A DNA stretch of 64,000 bases from Multifurca ochricompacta. Its lineage: Eukaryota; Basidiomycota; Agaricomycetes; Russulales; Russulaceae. Below the pieces are notes generated by a model that searched no databases, was not told the origin of the DNA, and worked only from the letters and a program-made list of their open reading frames with translations. The stretch is taken from contig WTXG01000072.1 in assembly GCA_022496185.1 (NCBI GenBank), positions 99,091 to 163,090 on the forward strand, in the 5' to 3' direction. The position numbers and the translations under genes were made by a program. The first letter of the stretch is position 1. Each line of letters begins with the position of its first letter. Below are positions 11,040 to 26,385 of this stretch, piece by piece.

Positions 11040-11656
11040 TCGTGGTGATCCAGAAGGGAGATGGTGGAAGGAGAACGTAAGAAGCCATGCAAGATGGCCC
11101 CCAGAATATTGTGGAGCAGTCTGCCCCAGGAAACAGGCTCAAGGCCTGTGTGATAGGTCTGCTCACCCAAGCGCTGGACTCCAGCATCCAGAAGAGCAGA
11201 GGTGATGCTATTAGACCATTCTAGCATCTGGGTGGTAATGCCCATGTCAGACTGGGTGTCCATGCAGAGGGCTGCCACAAGGTAATATAGGGAGTAGCCC
11301 ATGCTACCCTCTGAAGTGTTCTGGAGGTCCCATCTGTGGGCCTTGTTAAGGTACTTGACACAGCTCTCATGTGTGGCCACATCAAGATGGAGAGAATGAT
11401 CCAGCATGTCTACTGGGTTGTAAAGCATGGGTCGAAGATATGCGACCAGCACATCATTGGATGCCAACTCAGGCAGGAAATTGAGGGGGTTGGCAGCCCC
11501 GTGAAGGAGATGAGGTCCCCCGGTATGGGGGGGCGGAACATAGGGAGGAGGTGGGGAAGGGGTCACAACCTGTGCCCCTGCAAGGACAACTGATGAGTCC
11601 ATCAATGAAGGCGATGAACCCACCATAATGGGGTTGGCAGCAGTGCCACCAGACAT
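11040..11656 (-). pseudogene. gag-like relic of another retroelement, cut by the element A LTR
   Basis: An open frame starting MSGGTAANPIMVGSS, with a proline-rich stretch and a helical region (LGEQTYHTGLEPVSW to ILGAILHGFLRSP), ending where the LTR of element A begins at 11039. The upstream leader contains CTCTCATTGTGGGTC, close to the sequence just inside the 5' LTR of element B (CTCTCATTGTGGCTT), which suggests a retroelement leader rather than a host gene. No knuckle or enzyme domain is left. Its downstream part would lie left of element A, outside this window. Confidence 0.45.
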
Positions 11657-11865
11657 AATGTGGGTGAGGGCTTATGGGTTGTTGAGACCCACAATGAGAG
11701 GACAAAGAACTTGTTTTTGGTACAATCTATCTAACAAAAAACACCCCAAAGTGAGCAAGGCTCAAGCTTGATGGTGGTGGTTTGAGAGAAAGAAGGATGT
11801 AGTCTGTCTTATTAGAATATGCGTATTGGAAGTATGATAGTTAGTCCGGCCCGGCATCTCCAGTA

Positions 11866-12764
11866 TTGATTCATCACTGCTATCCCCTTTGGACGGCACC
11901 TACTAAGAAGTGTGAGGTCCCTTTCACATGTCGCACCTGCTCCACTGCCATGTGCCTCGCCACAGGCCATGCCTTTGTTGCTGAATACCAGGAGCGCTTT
12001 CACCCCTCCCTCCCAGTCTCCTCTCGCACCTGCCCCTGCGACAACACTTCCTTGGCGACATTTGTGCATGTCCTCCTTGAATGCCCCTTGTTGTTACGAA
12101 CCCCGTCTTCGCCCGTATTCTTTTTCTTACCCAACGACAATCCCTCACTACCGCCCACACTCCACTACCAGATCACGTCCCCATCGTGGGATCCGTCACA
12201 TGCTCTTCGTCCCTCCCCGTGACCTCCTTGCTTGTCCATGTTTACTTACCATTATCTTTGTTATCGCTTATCTTCTTATCGTATGACCGGACACTTACTT
12301 AATACCCTATCAGAAGCCAGGCTTTACGCCCTCCGCTTTCAGATATTCGGGCCCACTTGACTCCGTGTTCTTATCTCATAGACGCCCACTAGATTACGTA
12401 TATAAGTCCGCTGTAGCTACCCTGTAGACCTCAGACTCGACTTATTGAATACATTGGTGTTTGTCTTCAGGACTTCCCCTTGAAACTCTTGACTCGATCA
12501 TCTCAGTGCTTTTGGCACTTTCTGCTCAACATCGTCATTAGGGAACAGCCCCCTTTGACTTTGACTCATCCATTCAAACTCCAAGGGACCTTATTGGTTT
12601 CTTACCTAAACCTACGAAGCTGTCGCACAAGTCGTGCAGAACGTCTCACACCGGACGTAACACTTGTACACTCAAGCTTGGGTGACTTTCTGCTGGAGTT
12701 CTTCCAGGACATGTGGGCCTTCCCCAAGCCTGTTACCTCCCTTCGCCCTCGCGAGCCAGCCTGA
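11866..12764 (+). pseudogene. LINE-type retrotransposon tail, split by a solo LTR
   Basis: Before the LTR the frame reads a Cys/His pattern typical of the C-terminal region of fungal non-LTR reverse transcriptases (CRTCSTAMCLATGH, then CPCDNTSLATFVHVLLECPL). After the LTR it continues with VHSSLGDFLLEFFQDMWAFPKP and stops near 12762. The two halves join cleanly once the LTR and one copy of its target site are removed. Only the last 110 or so codons remain. The following 150-250 bp (GGTGAACGGCCTCTG… to about 12,960) could be its 3' untranslated tail. Confidence 0.6.
12092..12662 (+). repeat. solo LTR of the element A/B family
   Basis: 571 bp from TGTTACG to CGTAACA with a perfect 5-bp target duplication CTTGT on both sides (12087-12091 and 12663-12667). 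No internal sequence remains, so it is the product of LTR-LTR recombination. TATATAA lies at 12399-12405. Confidence 0.9.
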
Positions 12765-14115
12765 TTTGGGGGGAATTTGGTGACCAGTAAGTTCCTTTTT
12801 CTCTCTGGCTTTGGTGAACGGCCTCTGTTTTTCCCTGTGGCCTCTCTACTTTAGAAAACTACTTCGGTTTTTTCCTTATGGGTTTTCCACCATGACTTTG
12901 TGTCGACTCCCTCATTGTTCGTAGTAATTAGTAGCTACATTGTACCCTGATGTGGCCGCGCAATTGGGCACCATCCCACAAGCGCATAATAGAATTGATT
13001 CAAATAAATTAAAAAAAGTGCTGCTATTCCCACATATAGTAAATACAATCTGGCGCCCTAGCCATTCCAGCCATTCCAGCCATTCTAGTCGTTCTAGCAA
13101 ATGTCATTTTCCTGATGTCCAAGGAGTCTCGAGAGATGAAGTCGAAGAGCTAATGACGCATTGGGAACACGGCTAGAATATCAGAGAGTCGGGAGCGATG
13201 TAGTACAGGTTGAAAAGAAAAGGCCAAGTGACATAAGCAGTCCGTTATCGTAACCATCAGCAGTCTTCCCCCGTTGTCTTCACATTTCTCTTTCTCCCTC
13301 TCCCTCTCCCTTCATCTTTCTCTTTTGTAGCCAAGTTACTCGTGCTCACTATGCTACTTCCTTGACATTCTCCATAACAAGATCTTTTTATCTTTATTGA
13401 CGACTGTCTTATACACAGAATAAGACAGTGAAAAGCAATCAATTTCCGGGTAACAAGCACTAAATACAACAAGTAGCTCGAAACTGAGGTATAGGGCTCT
13501 TGGGAAGTCTAGTATAAATACAAGGTGTTACGATGACATTGTACTTAACTAGAACCTTCTTGAAGAGTCTTGAGGGATGACGTTGAGTAGTTTTGAGGAT
13601 CTCGCCTGGGGGTCAGAAGGGGTAAATATACAGATCACATGACCTCCGATCGAATTGTATCTAGAATGCATTGAGGGCACCACCAGAGAAAGGGAGAAGA
13701 TAGTAGAAAAGAAAGTATCTTAACACATGACGGCTGATCATAACATGCACAGTGTTTCCTTCCAGTCAGTTTGCAGCCAACAACAGAGAGCATCCTATGT
13801 TTTGAGTTGGAGGTTGTGATGTTGCAGATTGCGCGTCGCGTCCGACAATGATGGAACACACGGGCCGGGTCATGTGCTTACGCTCCTCCCAGGCAGGCGA
13901 CTGGTAGTTCGTTGGTGTCACGGTCTCCTAGTCACTGGCACTGGTTATCATTCTATCCTTTCATGATACCCCTTCAACATTTTTCCAAATCCTATCGTGA
14001 CACAAATACCTAACGGGGCTATATATATAATGGGTTAGCGCTCCCTCTTTTTCCTGCGCACGCTGTACCAACGGTGCACGCAGATCCAACAATAGCGAAG
14101 CAATTAGTTGACAAA
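12765..14115. other. intergenic region between the transposon nest and VAC14
   Basis: No convincing gene. It holds the probable LINE 3' tail up to about 12,960, a short tandem repeat of CCATTCCAG units (13061-13095) and a pyrimidine-rich run at 13,285-13,325. A TATATATAA stretch at 14,022-14,030, about 90 bp before the VAC14 ATG, may be its core promoter. Confidence 0.6.
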
Positions 14116-17100
14116 ATGTACGAGCGCAGAAAGGCCGCCGCGCTCGACCTTGAGAAGTACGTCAGACAAGACCCCAATTATATTCTTCTGTTCGAACCTT
14201 ACATCCGTATTGTTTTCATGCAGACTTGTCCGTGAATGTCATCAGCAAGGCGACGAGCGACGTATTGGCCAAATTGTTGATCAACTTATCGACATGTTCT
14301 CTAGCATCACCAATGCTCTCCACGTCCGCAATGGAGGTCTTATTGGCCTCGCGGGTACCGCCATTGCTCTTGGTGTTGACATAGCACCTTACATGGAGCG
14401 TTTTCTCGAGGCCCTCCTTGTCTGTTTCTCCGATCCCGAGAATCGCGTACGATATTTCGCAGCAGAGTGTCTGTATAACGTTGCCAAGGTGTCAAAGGGA
14501 GAGGTTCTGGTTTACTTTAATCCCATATTCGATGCGTTAAGTAAAGTGGGTAGCACCCTCCTCTTTCTCCTTATTTGTGCTTACTCGCCTCGAGTTGGCC
14601 GCGGATCCAGAGTTGTCCGTCAAAATGGTGCAGAGCTCCTTGACCGCTTACTCAAAGATATCGTCGCAGAGTCTGCTTCTTACTACGTTCCTCACTTCCC
14701 CGAGACAGAAAAGCGTCGTGCCGCTGACAATGACAATGGAATTGTTGTCCCCACCTCGATGACGACGGCACAAGCGCGGCGCCGCATCGAGCGTTCTCTC
14801 TTTCTCGTTTCATCCCCTCCTCTCCGATCGCATTTATGTAGTTTCGCCTTTCACGCGTTCCTTTCTAGTTTCATGGATCTCCGTTCTTGATTCTGTGCCG
14901 GAGCTCGAGTTAATTACATATCTTCCGCATCTTCTGGATGGGCTACTGTGAGTGTTTACTTCAGATCATATCTCCTTTTGGAACTTACCTCCCGCCCAGA
15001 AAATATCTGTCAGATCCAACAGAAGATGTCCGTATTGTAGCAGAAAACCTGCTTGCCGAGTTCCTGCGTGAGATCCGCGAGGTAACGATTGTACGGAAGC
15101 ACCGCGAGGAGCAGCAACGCCTTCGAGAATCAGAACCAGAAGAGCAAAACAGAACGGATGTCGAGCGGATTAAGGAGCGCTCACCAGATATCGCTACTCT
15201 CTCTGAAACAGAGAGAGCCTCTTTCCTTAATGGTGACTCGACCCTTGCGCCACCAGCTGAAGGAGAAAAACCAAACGGGGACGTCGAGTCGGAGGTGAAT
15301 GAACGGGATGTGGGAGGTACGTCACTGCCCTGCACCCTGACAGACCGCTCATCTTATGCAGACTGGGTTCCGGGGCAAGGTGTTCGAATTGATTACGCTG
15401 CAATTATCGAAATTTTGATCCAACAGCTTGACGCACAACGTGAGCGTGGCAACTCATTACATTACTCGAGCGACTAAATCTCTTTAGATGACGAAATACA
15501 ACAGTCGACCGCGCTCCTTTGGCTTGCAGAACTCCTGACATTTACTCAAGAGGTCATGGTGCCATTCACCCACGTCTCATCCCAGCCATTCTCCCCAACC
15601 TTGCACACCACGTACCCATGATTCAATCCTCCGCCAATCGCACAAACAAACTCCTTCTCAGCGTGATTCAATCGCTACCATCCCCTTCCGAACCACCATC
15701 CCGCCAAAGCACATTACCAAGCGAGCGAACCGCCCCTGTAGTCGCTCGTGGCCCATCCGCTTCTCCTTCCCTGTCCCGGCGTCCCCTCCGCCGTCTCGCC
15801 AGAATACGCAAATACCAGCCTCGCGCGAGTCGGGCTCAGTTGAATCGCTGACAGATTCCACGGCCACACCGACTCCAAGTAACATTGCTATCCAGAAGCG
15901 TGCAAGTTTACAGGCGCAGGCAGACGGCACTCAGCCGCCGCGCCTCCTGGCACCACTGGATAGCCAGCTGCCCGCACGTTCGCCGACGCCGCGGCCACCC
16001 TCTCCTCAATCGCTGGGGAGCGTGGCAGGCCCTGCATCTGTGCCGGAGCATGAAGTATCTGCAGATACGTTTGACTATCAGAGCACCGTGAACGCCCTGA
16101 CAATACAATTCTTGAGCGAGCACGAGGAAACTCGTGTCGCCGCACTTAAATGGCTTATCATGCTGCATCAGAAGGCACCGAAGAAGGTGCGCGCTACTCT
16201 GGTTTCCTCGGGCCCTTTTTTTTACTTATGCGGCCCAGATTCTTGCCATGGATGACGGAACGTTCCCTGCATTGCTTAAGACGTTGTCTGACACCTCAGA
16301 GGAGGTCATCAAACATGATTTGCAACTACTCGCGCAGATTTCCTCCGCCTCGGATGATAGTTATTTAAGGCATTTATGATCAACTTGCTGGATCTTTTCA
16401 GCACGGATAGAAGGCTGCTCGATACACGCGAAGTCTCATTATTAGACAATTGTGCCTCAACCTCAGTACGGAACGCATTTACAAGGCATTCGCCGAAATT
16501 CTCGAAAAGGAAGAGGTGTGGAATGTGGGTCCTGCTGCCACCCTCGGATTTACTCAAATTTGCTAGGACCTTGACTTTGCCAGTGTTATCGTGCAGAAAC
16601 TCTCCACAATTCTCATCACATCGCCTGAGCTTGCCGACTTCCGCAGACGGCTAAAGAGTCTCGAGACACGGGTGTGTTCGACTTCTCTTCTTGGCGATCG
16701 CTCATGTTTTACCTGTAGCAAGATGGCCAAGCACTTTTTGTGACATTATATCGATCGTGGTGTCATAATGCCGTCGCCGTATTTTCGCTCTGCCTCCTAG
16801 CTCAGGCATATGAGCATGCGTCCAACCTTCTTGGCATATTGCGCGTTTCACCCTCCTTAATTCCCGCGTAAATAAGGCTGACTCGATCTTGCAGCGCCGA
16901 CCTTGAAATGACCGTCCAAATCCTAGTTCAAATTGACAAACTAGTTCAGCTCATCGAGTCTCCTGTCTTCACTTGTGCGCGCAGTAACAATTACTAGAAG
17001 CCCTACTCATGCTCATATGCAAAGTGTTCTAGACATTCGCTTGCAGCTTCTAGAACCTGATCGATACCCGTACTTGTTCAAATGTTTGTATGGCCTTCTC

Positions 17101-17646
17101 ATGCTCCTACCACAAAGCTCTGCCTTCATCTCCCTACGAAACCGACTGAACGCTGTGAACTCCGCCGGGTTCCTGCATATAGCACCCAAACCGTCTGCCC
17201 GCATTATTTTTTACTGTGTAGAATTCCCACGCTGACACTCTTGCAGGAGTACTGTTGCAACTGTGGCGACACGTTCAAAGCTTGCACGTGACGAAATTAA
17301 GTGGCCCGAACTTCTCGCACACTTCCGCGTTGTGCAGACACGGCACGAACGCGCACGTCGCGCCGCCCTAGGCAGCGCACCAGACATCAGTGCCACACTC
17401 CCGAGTTCCGCACTTCCAGAGCGCCCTGCCCCGCGACGGCGCGTCACGGGACTTGGGGAGGTTCCCGGTCCACCCGGTCCCTCGTCGTTGAGTAGTAGTA
17501 CTGCCAGCAATGGACGTCCCGGCGCGTTGAGCCCACTTAACCCCCGCGCGAGGGTTCAGGGCGGCGTGGCGACGACTTTGACTGCGCAGGGCCAAGTCCT
17601 GGGTGCGCGGCCAAAGCGGGGGCTAAGCCTTGTGCGGAAAGCATGA
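14116..17646 (+). CDS. VAC14: VAC14, scaffold of the Fab1/PIKfyve lipid kinase complex
   Basis: A HEAT-repeat scaffold on endosome and vacuole membranes that holds the PtdIns3P 5-kinase Fab1 and the phosphatase Fig4, controlling PtdIns(3,5)P2. Diagnostic family stretches are [13 protein letters not shown] and [16 protein letters not shown] near the N-terminus, [32 protein letters not shown] and LAEFRR-like repeats, and [20 protein letters not shown] near the C-terminus. Exon 1 is 14116-14156 ([14 protein letters not shown]), exon 2 starts at 14224; further GT-AG introns include 14546-14594 and 14948-14999. The coding frame shifts by one base at several short homopolymers (about 14622, 14814, 15569, 16364, 16430). 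The protein family is unmistakable throughout, so these look like sequence errors, though a pseudogene cannot be excluded from this window alone. Confidence 0.92.
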
Positions 17647-17839
17647 CATGTGATCATGATAGGACGGACAGTGTGTTATGCTTTCCCTTTGCTTTCAATT
17701 CGTTTTACCTACGTACTTCGTATTCGCATGCTGTGTATCTTACAAGCCAATTAATTGCGTCGGAACTTTCTATGTGTTAATTACAACTATAATGCAGGAG
17801 CGGTTTCGATGATGGATGCGCAGAAACCCCGAATCAGCA

Positions 17840-18982
17840 TCAGGGCTTTGGTGCGACGAGATTCCGTCGGATAATGGCAATGTCCTGATCAGTGAGGTCG
17901 CATACGCGTCGCGCATACTCTTCACACCGCCATAGCGCTCATTAGCATTCGTATAAATGCATGCATCGTCTCTTCCCTGCTCAGCCGATCAGCGAAATGT
18001 CATCGATGGGTGGGATAACTGGCACCTGGACGACAACATATTATGAGCAGCCGTTGGATCCGACGCAAATAAGGGCTCCCGTGCAAGACGGGACAAAATG
18101 AGAGGGCGCATTGGCTCGCGCCCGATGCGAGTCAGAGCGTAATCGGTTGAGATGACATCTGGAGAAGCGCCAGCGAGCTGGAGAGGGTCAGCAAAAGCAG
18201 AGGGAAATGTCTGTGGAGAGACCGACGAGAAGGAGCAAGGCAGCTGCGATCCCGGTACGATCCTTTCCCGCTAAGAGAGATTTTTAACTAACAAGAGATG
18301 GCTACATCAAGTGGGGGCTCACCAGTGCAATGGAAGATAAATGAGTCGTTAGGTGCGTCCCGCACGTGGCGAAGAATAGCGCCGAACGCGGGCCCGCCCG
18401 CATCGAGAATCTCGGAATAAAGCTGCATGAACGCCTGCGAAGATGAACAGGTATAGAGTATAATGCCTAACGGAGGACTATACCTCTGTTTTTCCGCTGG
18501 CGTAGAGTTGGAAGCGTCTGCGGGGTGGAATACGTATGGATCTGAATGGCGGAAGAGCATCAACACGAGGACCCACTGTGCCATACGTTCCGGACTGTAG
18601 TCTCCTTCGCGAACACTGGGGTATGTAATATCGTTACTCCTGTGAGTTGTGGAGTCGCTGCATTGTACTTGGCAATCTCCGTGTCTGAGCGAAGGTCGAA
18701 AATAGTAGTGATGCCAAGGGCCGCAGCCGCTCTTCCCTGCTCCAGCCGGGGTCACTAGAACGCTAAGGGCCAAAAAAAGAACGAATGGTTTTTACCGTTC
18801 TGTGTTACACCTGACAGTTCACCACTACGATACATGAAACCGGACCGAGTGACGTGCTCGCCGTCTTGTGCAGGAATTAATCCGAGGTCACGGACGTTAA
18901 AAACTCCATCTATGGTTATAAATGGGTCTTTTGAGAGTACATCCGCAACAAAATCTGGATCCAGAGGTAACAGTCCAGACAT
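17840..18982 (-). CDS. tyrosine phosphatase-like protein (Y_phosphatase3 / Siw14-Oca type fold)
   Basis: Exon 1 gives MSGLLPLDPDFVADVLS…GVFNVRDLG and RSGFMYRSGEL, the substrate-side motif of this family. The next exon has LGITTIFDLRSDTEI. The catalytic P-loop HCTAGKDRTG (CX5R) is assembled across an intron whose donor is at about 18,322. It continues to DYALTRIGREP and ends RRNLVAPKP with the stop at 17840-17842. Known members are dual-specificity or inositol-phosphate phosphatases; the substrate here cannot be told. Two single-base losses are suspected (near 18,600 and 17,920). It converges with VAC14 and shares its promoter region with SPE-SDH. Confidence 0.82.
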
Positions 18983-22331
<3,349 letters not shown>

Positions 22332-22886
22332 GACAGGCAAAGTAGTTTAGCGAGCAAGTGCAAGGGGTATCATGCCAAGTGGAAGAGGTAGACAGAGAAA
22401 AGAGAAGAGAACTCGCGAGATGCAATATCTAGGTTTTTTACCAATCACAAGAGCTTGCAAAGGCAAGAATGCTACGGGTTTATATACAATAAAAAAAGCA
22501 CATGAAAAACAAGTCAGTATTCTGCTGATCTCCGGCGTCTCAGTAAAGGTGGGAAGGGAAGCAGAGCAAGGTCAGAAGTGCGGGGTTCAGGTGAGCACGT
22601 GACATATCTTTTGTAATATCATCAGACCGATATCCTTTACAGAACATGATGTAAAATTGCATAGAATTGTCAGGGGAAGCAATCGACGCTCCCTTTGTTG
22701 TGCACCCTGGAATCAGAAAACAAAAAATGCGTGTACGAATTAGGCGAGAAGAACAAAAAAAGAGGAAATACAGAGGGAGTGAAGATGAAGGAACCCGCTA
22801 AAGATACAGTCGACACAAGCATTGTAAGGTGGCTGGGAGAGCAAACAAACGGGTTGATTTGATACAAAGGGTGTCAGTAACATGGC
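22332..22886. other. 3' intergenic region, no gene seen
   Basis: It separates two convergent genes. No open frame with family features; likely 3' untranslated sequence of both. Confidence 0.5.
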
Positions 22887-23664
22887 CTAACTCTGCCACT
22901 GCAGCACGGTTGCCATTTGAGAAAGCAAAAGCGTGGTGAGAATCTCAGTCACAACTGCCAACCCCGCATGGCTGACCGTCAATAGAGCCGAGTAATCACG
23001 CGAGGCCTGCCCAGCTTCGTAAATGGCGAGCACTTGCTTCCCGTCGACGCACTGTGTGATACAATTATGTGTCACACCACACACTCGGGTCATGACATAT
23101 GAACTATACCTCCATCCTATTATTAGGAAGTTGCTTCCATTTGAGGAGTCGCCCGTTCCGTGACGTAAAGTACTGCGAACTGTGCAGGCTGGTCAGAGAA
23201 TAATTCGTTGTTTCCTGGACGGGACTCGAATTCGAGCTTACGCGCTGGAGCGTTTGCGACGCAAGGTGGTTGCCATGGGTTGGGAAGGTGCGTTCCCATA
23301 AATGAGGTAGCCTGGTGCGCCCGCAGGGCCAAAGTAAAAGAAGGCTGCTCCGGGACCCATGACGCCTTGGTGCTTCTGCGTCCAAGGTGCTTCACGCCGA
23401 AGTTGAACGAGTGTGTTCGGCATACCATCCACCTGACCATATATGGCCAAGAGAAATTATATATTAATGGAGGAAATGGTAAGGCGATGGCACTGTACCT
23501 CTTGACTGAGAAAAGAAGAAGGATTAGCATACCAGCGCAGATAAGTGGAGAAGATAGAGATAGACTTACATTGTAAATGCGCTGTGACCATCTAGATCCT
23601 CAAACCGTGTGTGAAATGGATCCTCACCTTTCTGCAGTAATACATACAACTGCGAAGCTGCCAT
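22887..23664 (-). CDS. DUF6593-like basidiomycete protein
   Basis: The N-terminus MAASQLYVLLQKGEDPFHTRF is followed by a long intron region, then TLVQLRREAPW and YFGPAGAPGYLIYG. A 53-nt intron (GTAAGC…ACCAG) leads to SQYFTSRNGRLLKWKQL, and a last 58-nt intron to CVDGKQVLAIYEAGQ and the end QMATVLQWQS. The layout of a short N-terminal strand, a central REAPW-like block, a 'yfts.nGr.lkWK' block and a C-terminal AlTvs…veILtT helix matches the uncharacterised DUF6593 group common in agarics. The identity is from memory of the pattern only, and the exact splice between the first two coding exons is uncertain. Function unknown. Confidence 0.6.
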
Positions 23665-24376
23665 GGGGGAAAGAGAAAAGGGGAGGAGAACTGACTCTAC
23701 ACATCCAAGGGAACGTCAGGAGTAATAAGGGGGAGTCGTGTACCGGATAATACAAGGAATGCCTAACTTGGCTTGCAGGTCATGCGTTACCAGTATCCCA
23801 TCCCAGCTTTGTTATTTAACCGGCCTCGTGCTGAGAACAAAAGCACAAGTCCACAGCGGATTTAACTACCATCCCCATTGGTAAAGCACCATAGTGGGCT
23901 CGGATGAAGGACGAACATGTTCAGACCCCGGAACAAATTGCGGATAGATAGTAGTAGGTGGACCAGATGACAGAGTCCAAGACAGCTAGTTCAGGCTAAC
24001 ACAACAAAATGAACGGACATCTACTACGAGATGGTTCCCCTTGCCCTTGCTAAGATCTGGGAGATGGCAGTACGGTAGTACAGGGAGGAGTTGGTGGATA
24101 AAGGAAAGTGTTAGTGCTGTATCGAAACGATACACCATTGGGAATCAAAAGACGTATAATTTTAAGGTTCTCCGAGACATGGGCGACGCCACACCAAGTA
24201 GAAAATTAGACTAAACGACATTTGGTTGCGGCGCTTGAGAGTTCGCGGATGGGGAGTGACTGCGTAGAGCAACCAGATCGAATTGAGGCTTGGGCGTTAA
24301 TACACAGAATGTGAAAGACGAACAAGTGCGCAAACGATAGCCACTGAAATCGCCCCAAAAATTCGCATACAGGTGA
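23665..24376. other. intergenic, no gene seen
   Basis: About 700 bp between two minus-strand genes: the promoter of the DUF6593-like gene and the 3' region of EMC6. No supported coding frame. Confidence 0.5.
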
Positions 24377-24828
24377 CTAGTCGTATACTGGAAGAGGAAG
24401 AAAGGGTAAACGCGCGTAGAGACAAACAGAGTTTGGACACACCATGAACGATACCTATTTGATGCTCGTCTTTCAGCTTTCCAAATCCACTGGTAGGGTG
24501 ATAGAAAAGACGAACCGTAGAATAATGTCCACACGAGGATGAAAGAGAAAGTGTTCTCTTGTCCTGGGCTCAGGACTTCCAGGAAACCACCATGAACATA
24601 TTTTTTTGGACTGGCTTTGACGTTGAAGAAGTGGAGCAACACGGAAGTAAAAAGGGTGGCGAAGATGAACAGGATGAAGCCAAGCCAATTCTCGAGGCCG
24701 AGGATGCCAGCGACAGCGCCTGTGAAGCACGAAGAGATGAACTTGACGTTGTATATAGAATTGGTATTGAAGAGGACATGAGGACCGAAAAGTTGTTGCT
24801 GCTGTTCGTCTGGGGAGAGAGATGACAT
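24377..24828 (-). CDS. EMC6: ER membrane protein complex subunit 6
   Basis: A small two- to three-helix membrane protein of the EMC insertase, which helps tail-anchored and multi-spanning proteins into the ER membrane. Visible: NSIYNVKFISSCFTGAVAG, then LGLENWLGFILFIF and SFILVWTLFYGIVHVYD at the end. The last residues come from two very short exons: a first intron splits the YG glycine codon (donor GTTCGT) and a second (GTGTGT…TTCCAG) leaves TATACGACTAG. That restores the family ending and sets the stop at 24377-24379. ATG at 24828 chosen; an upstream GTG is not used. It diverges from HOM2 with 181 bp between starts. Confidence 0.9.
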
Positions 24829-25009
24829 TGTTTTCACCTCGTCCGTTCAAGTCGTCTCTGGTTTTATGGCCGCAGACGTCGAAGAGGAGTGAAGTTGAAG
24901 AGCCAAGTTAGCCCTCGTGCTGGTCAGTGACAAGGTCGGGGTCGGGGGTCGGGGGTGTATTGACTGAATGTTCTCACGGGCGATTCTTCGGGAATCGATT
25001 AACTTGACG

Positions 25010-26227
25010 ATGTCCGACCCAGCAATCTCAGCAATCTCAAAAGGCTTGGGGGACAAAGAGTCAGGGTCGGTGTACTTGGTGCGACTGGCACCGTCGGGCA
25101 ACGTTTCATCGTCCTCCTTGAAAATCATCCATGGTTCCTTGTTCACGCTCTTGGCGCATCAGCGCGGTCGGCGGGAAAGAAATACGCTCTCGCCACAAAC
25201 TGGAAGCAGACAACTCCCATACCCTCCAGTGTGCGCGAACTCATCATCAAACCGTGCGAGCCAGAACACTTTCAAGACTGTGCCATAGTCTTTTCAGGTT
25301 TGGATGCGGACGTAGCGGGCGATATAGGCACGTACCGTATCGTGTTTTCTTCTGGCCATATATATATATAATCACACACACACGCACACATTTACAGAGG
25401 CCGCCTTTCGCGCGGCCGAGCTCGCGGTGTTCTCTAACGCGAAATCCTATCGCAGGGATCCCGATGTACCCTTGATCGTGCCCCTTGTGAACCCAACACA
25501 TCTAAAGATCATCCCGCAACAGCGAGCGTCCCATTCACCTCCACTTAAGAAAGGCTTCATCGTCACTAATGCTAATTGCTCTACTACCGGCGTCGTGATA
25601 CCTCTCGCAGCGCTAGAACGCGCCTTCGGCCCCATCGAATCTTGCATCATCACAACACTCCAGGCCATCTCGGGCGCAGGGTACCCCGGCGTGCCCTCCC
25701 TTGACATCTTCGACAACGTGATACCGTACATCGCAGGCGAAGAGGAAAAGTTGGAGTGGGAGACTCTCAAAATCCTCGGCGGGCTCAAAGATGTAGCAGA
25801 AGGAGCGAGTGGAGATACAGGAGTCCTCGCCTTTGACCTGCGCGCCGATTCCCCCATACGTATCTCCGCAAGCTGCACACGTGTGCCCGTAATCGAGGGC
25901 CACACCGAGACGGTTTCGGTGCGCTTCACCAATCGTCCAGCGCCGAGCCCACAGCAAGTGCGCGACGCGCTTGCCGCATACACCACCGAAGTGTGTCCTT
26001 CGGCACCCCGCCACGCGATATGGGTGCACGATGAACCAGATCGCCCACAGCCGCGCTTGGACCGTGCCTTTCAGCAAGGCGCAGGCGTATCTGTAGGTCG
26101 CGTGCGCCAGTGCCCAGTGCTGGACATCAAGTTTGTCGTGCTCTCCAATAACGTCAACATTGGCGCCGCAACGAGCAGCATCATGAATGCGGAGATCGCC
26201 CTTACGAAAAATATGATTGTAATATAG
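25010..26227 (+). CDS. HOM2: aspartate-semialdehyde dehydrogenase
   Basis: Makes aspartate semialdehyde from aspartyl phosphate, the branch point to homoserine, threonine and methionine. NADP-binding GVLGATGTVGQRF, then WFLVHALGASARSAGKKY and VFSGLDADVAGDI. A 71-nt intron with a (TA)n and (CA)n tract follows, then AELAVFSNAKSYRRD, the catalytic cysteine in VTNANCSTTG, and the C-terminal KFVVLSNNVNIGAA and SSIMNAEIALTKN. The ATG at 25010 is out of frame with the GVLGATG segment, so either a small intron or a one-base error lies between 25,030 and 25,050. The open frame on the opposite strand here (24847-25146) is antisense shadow. Confidence 0.9.
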
Positions 26228-26385
26228 ACCCCAGTAGTTGTTAGATTACAGCGAGAATGTATGGATTTCTTTTTTTTTTCGATACCGCAGGCTTTACACA
26301 AAGACACCTTCGTTGCAAGTAAATGCGATGGTTTTATGCGCCCTACAGATACAGCAAGCTCTTCGCGTACAACATGCATTGTCTA

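Noticed and set aside
23104..23530. Two longer minus-strand frames over the DUF6593-like gene
   Set aside because: They read through introns; only the spliced frame gives the consistent family-like blocks.
24847..25146. Minus-strand open frame of about 100 codons (NKEPWMIFKEDDE…)
   Set aside because: The plus strand of the same bases encodes the conserved N-terminus of aspartate-semialdehyde dehydrogenase (GATGTVGQRF, HALGASARSAGKKY), so the minus frame is an antisense shadow.
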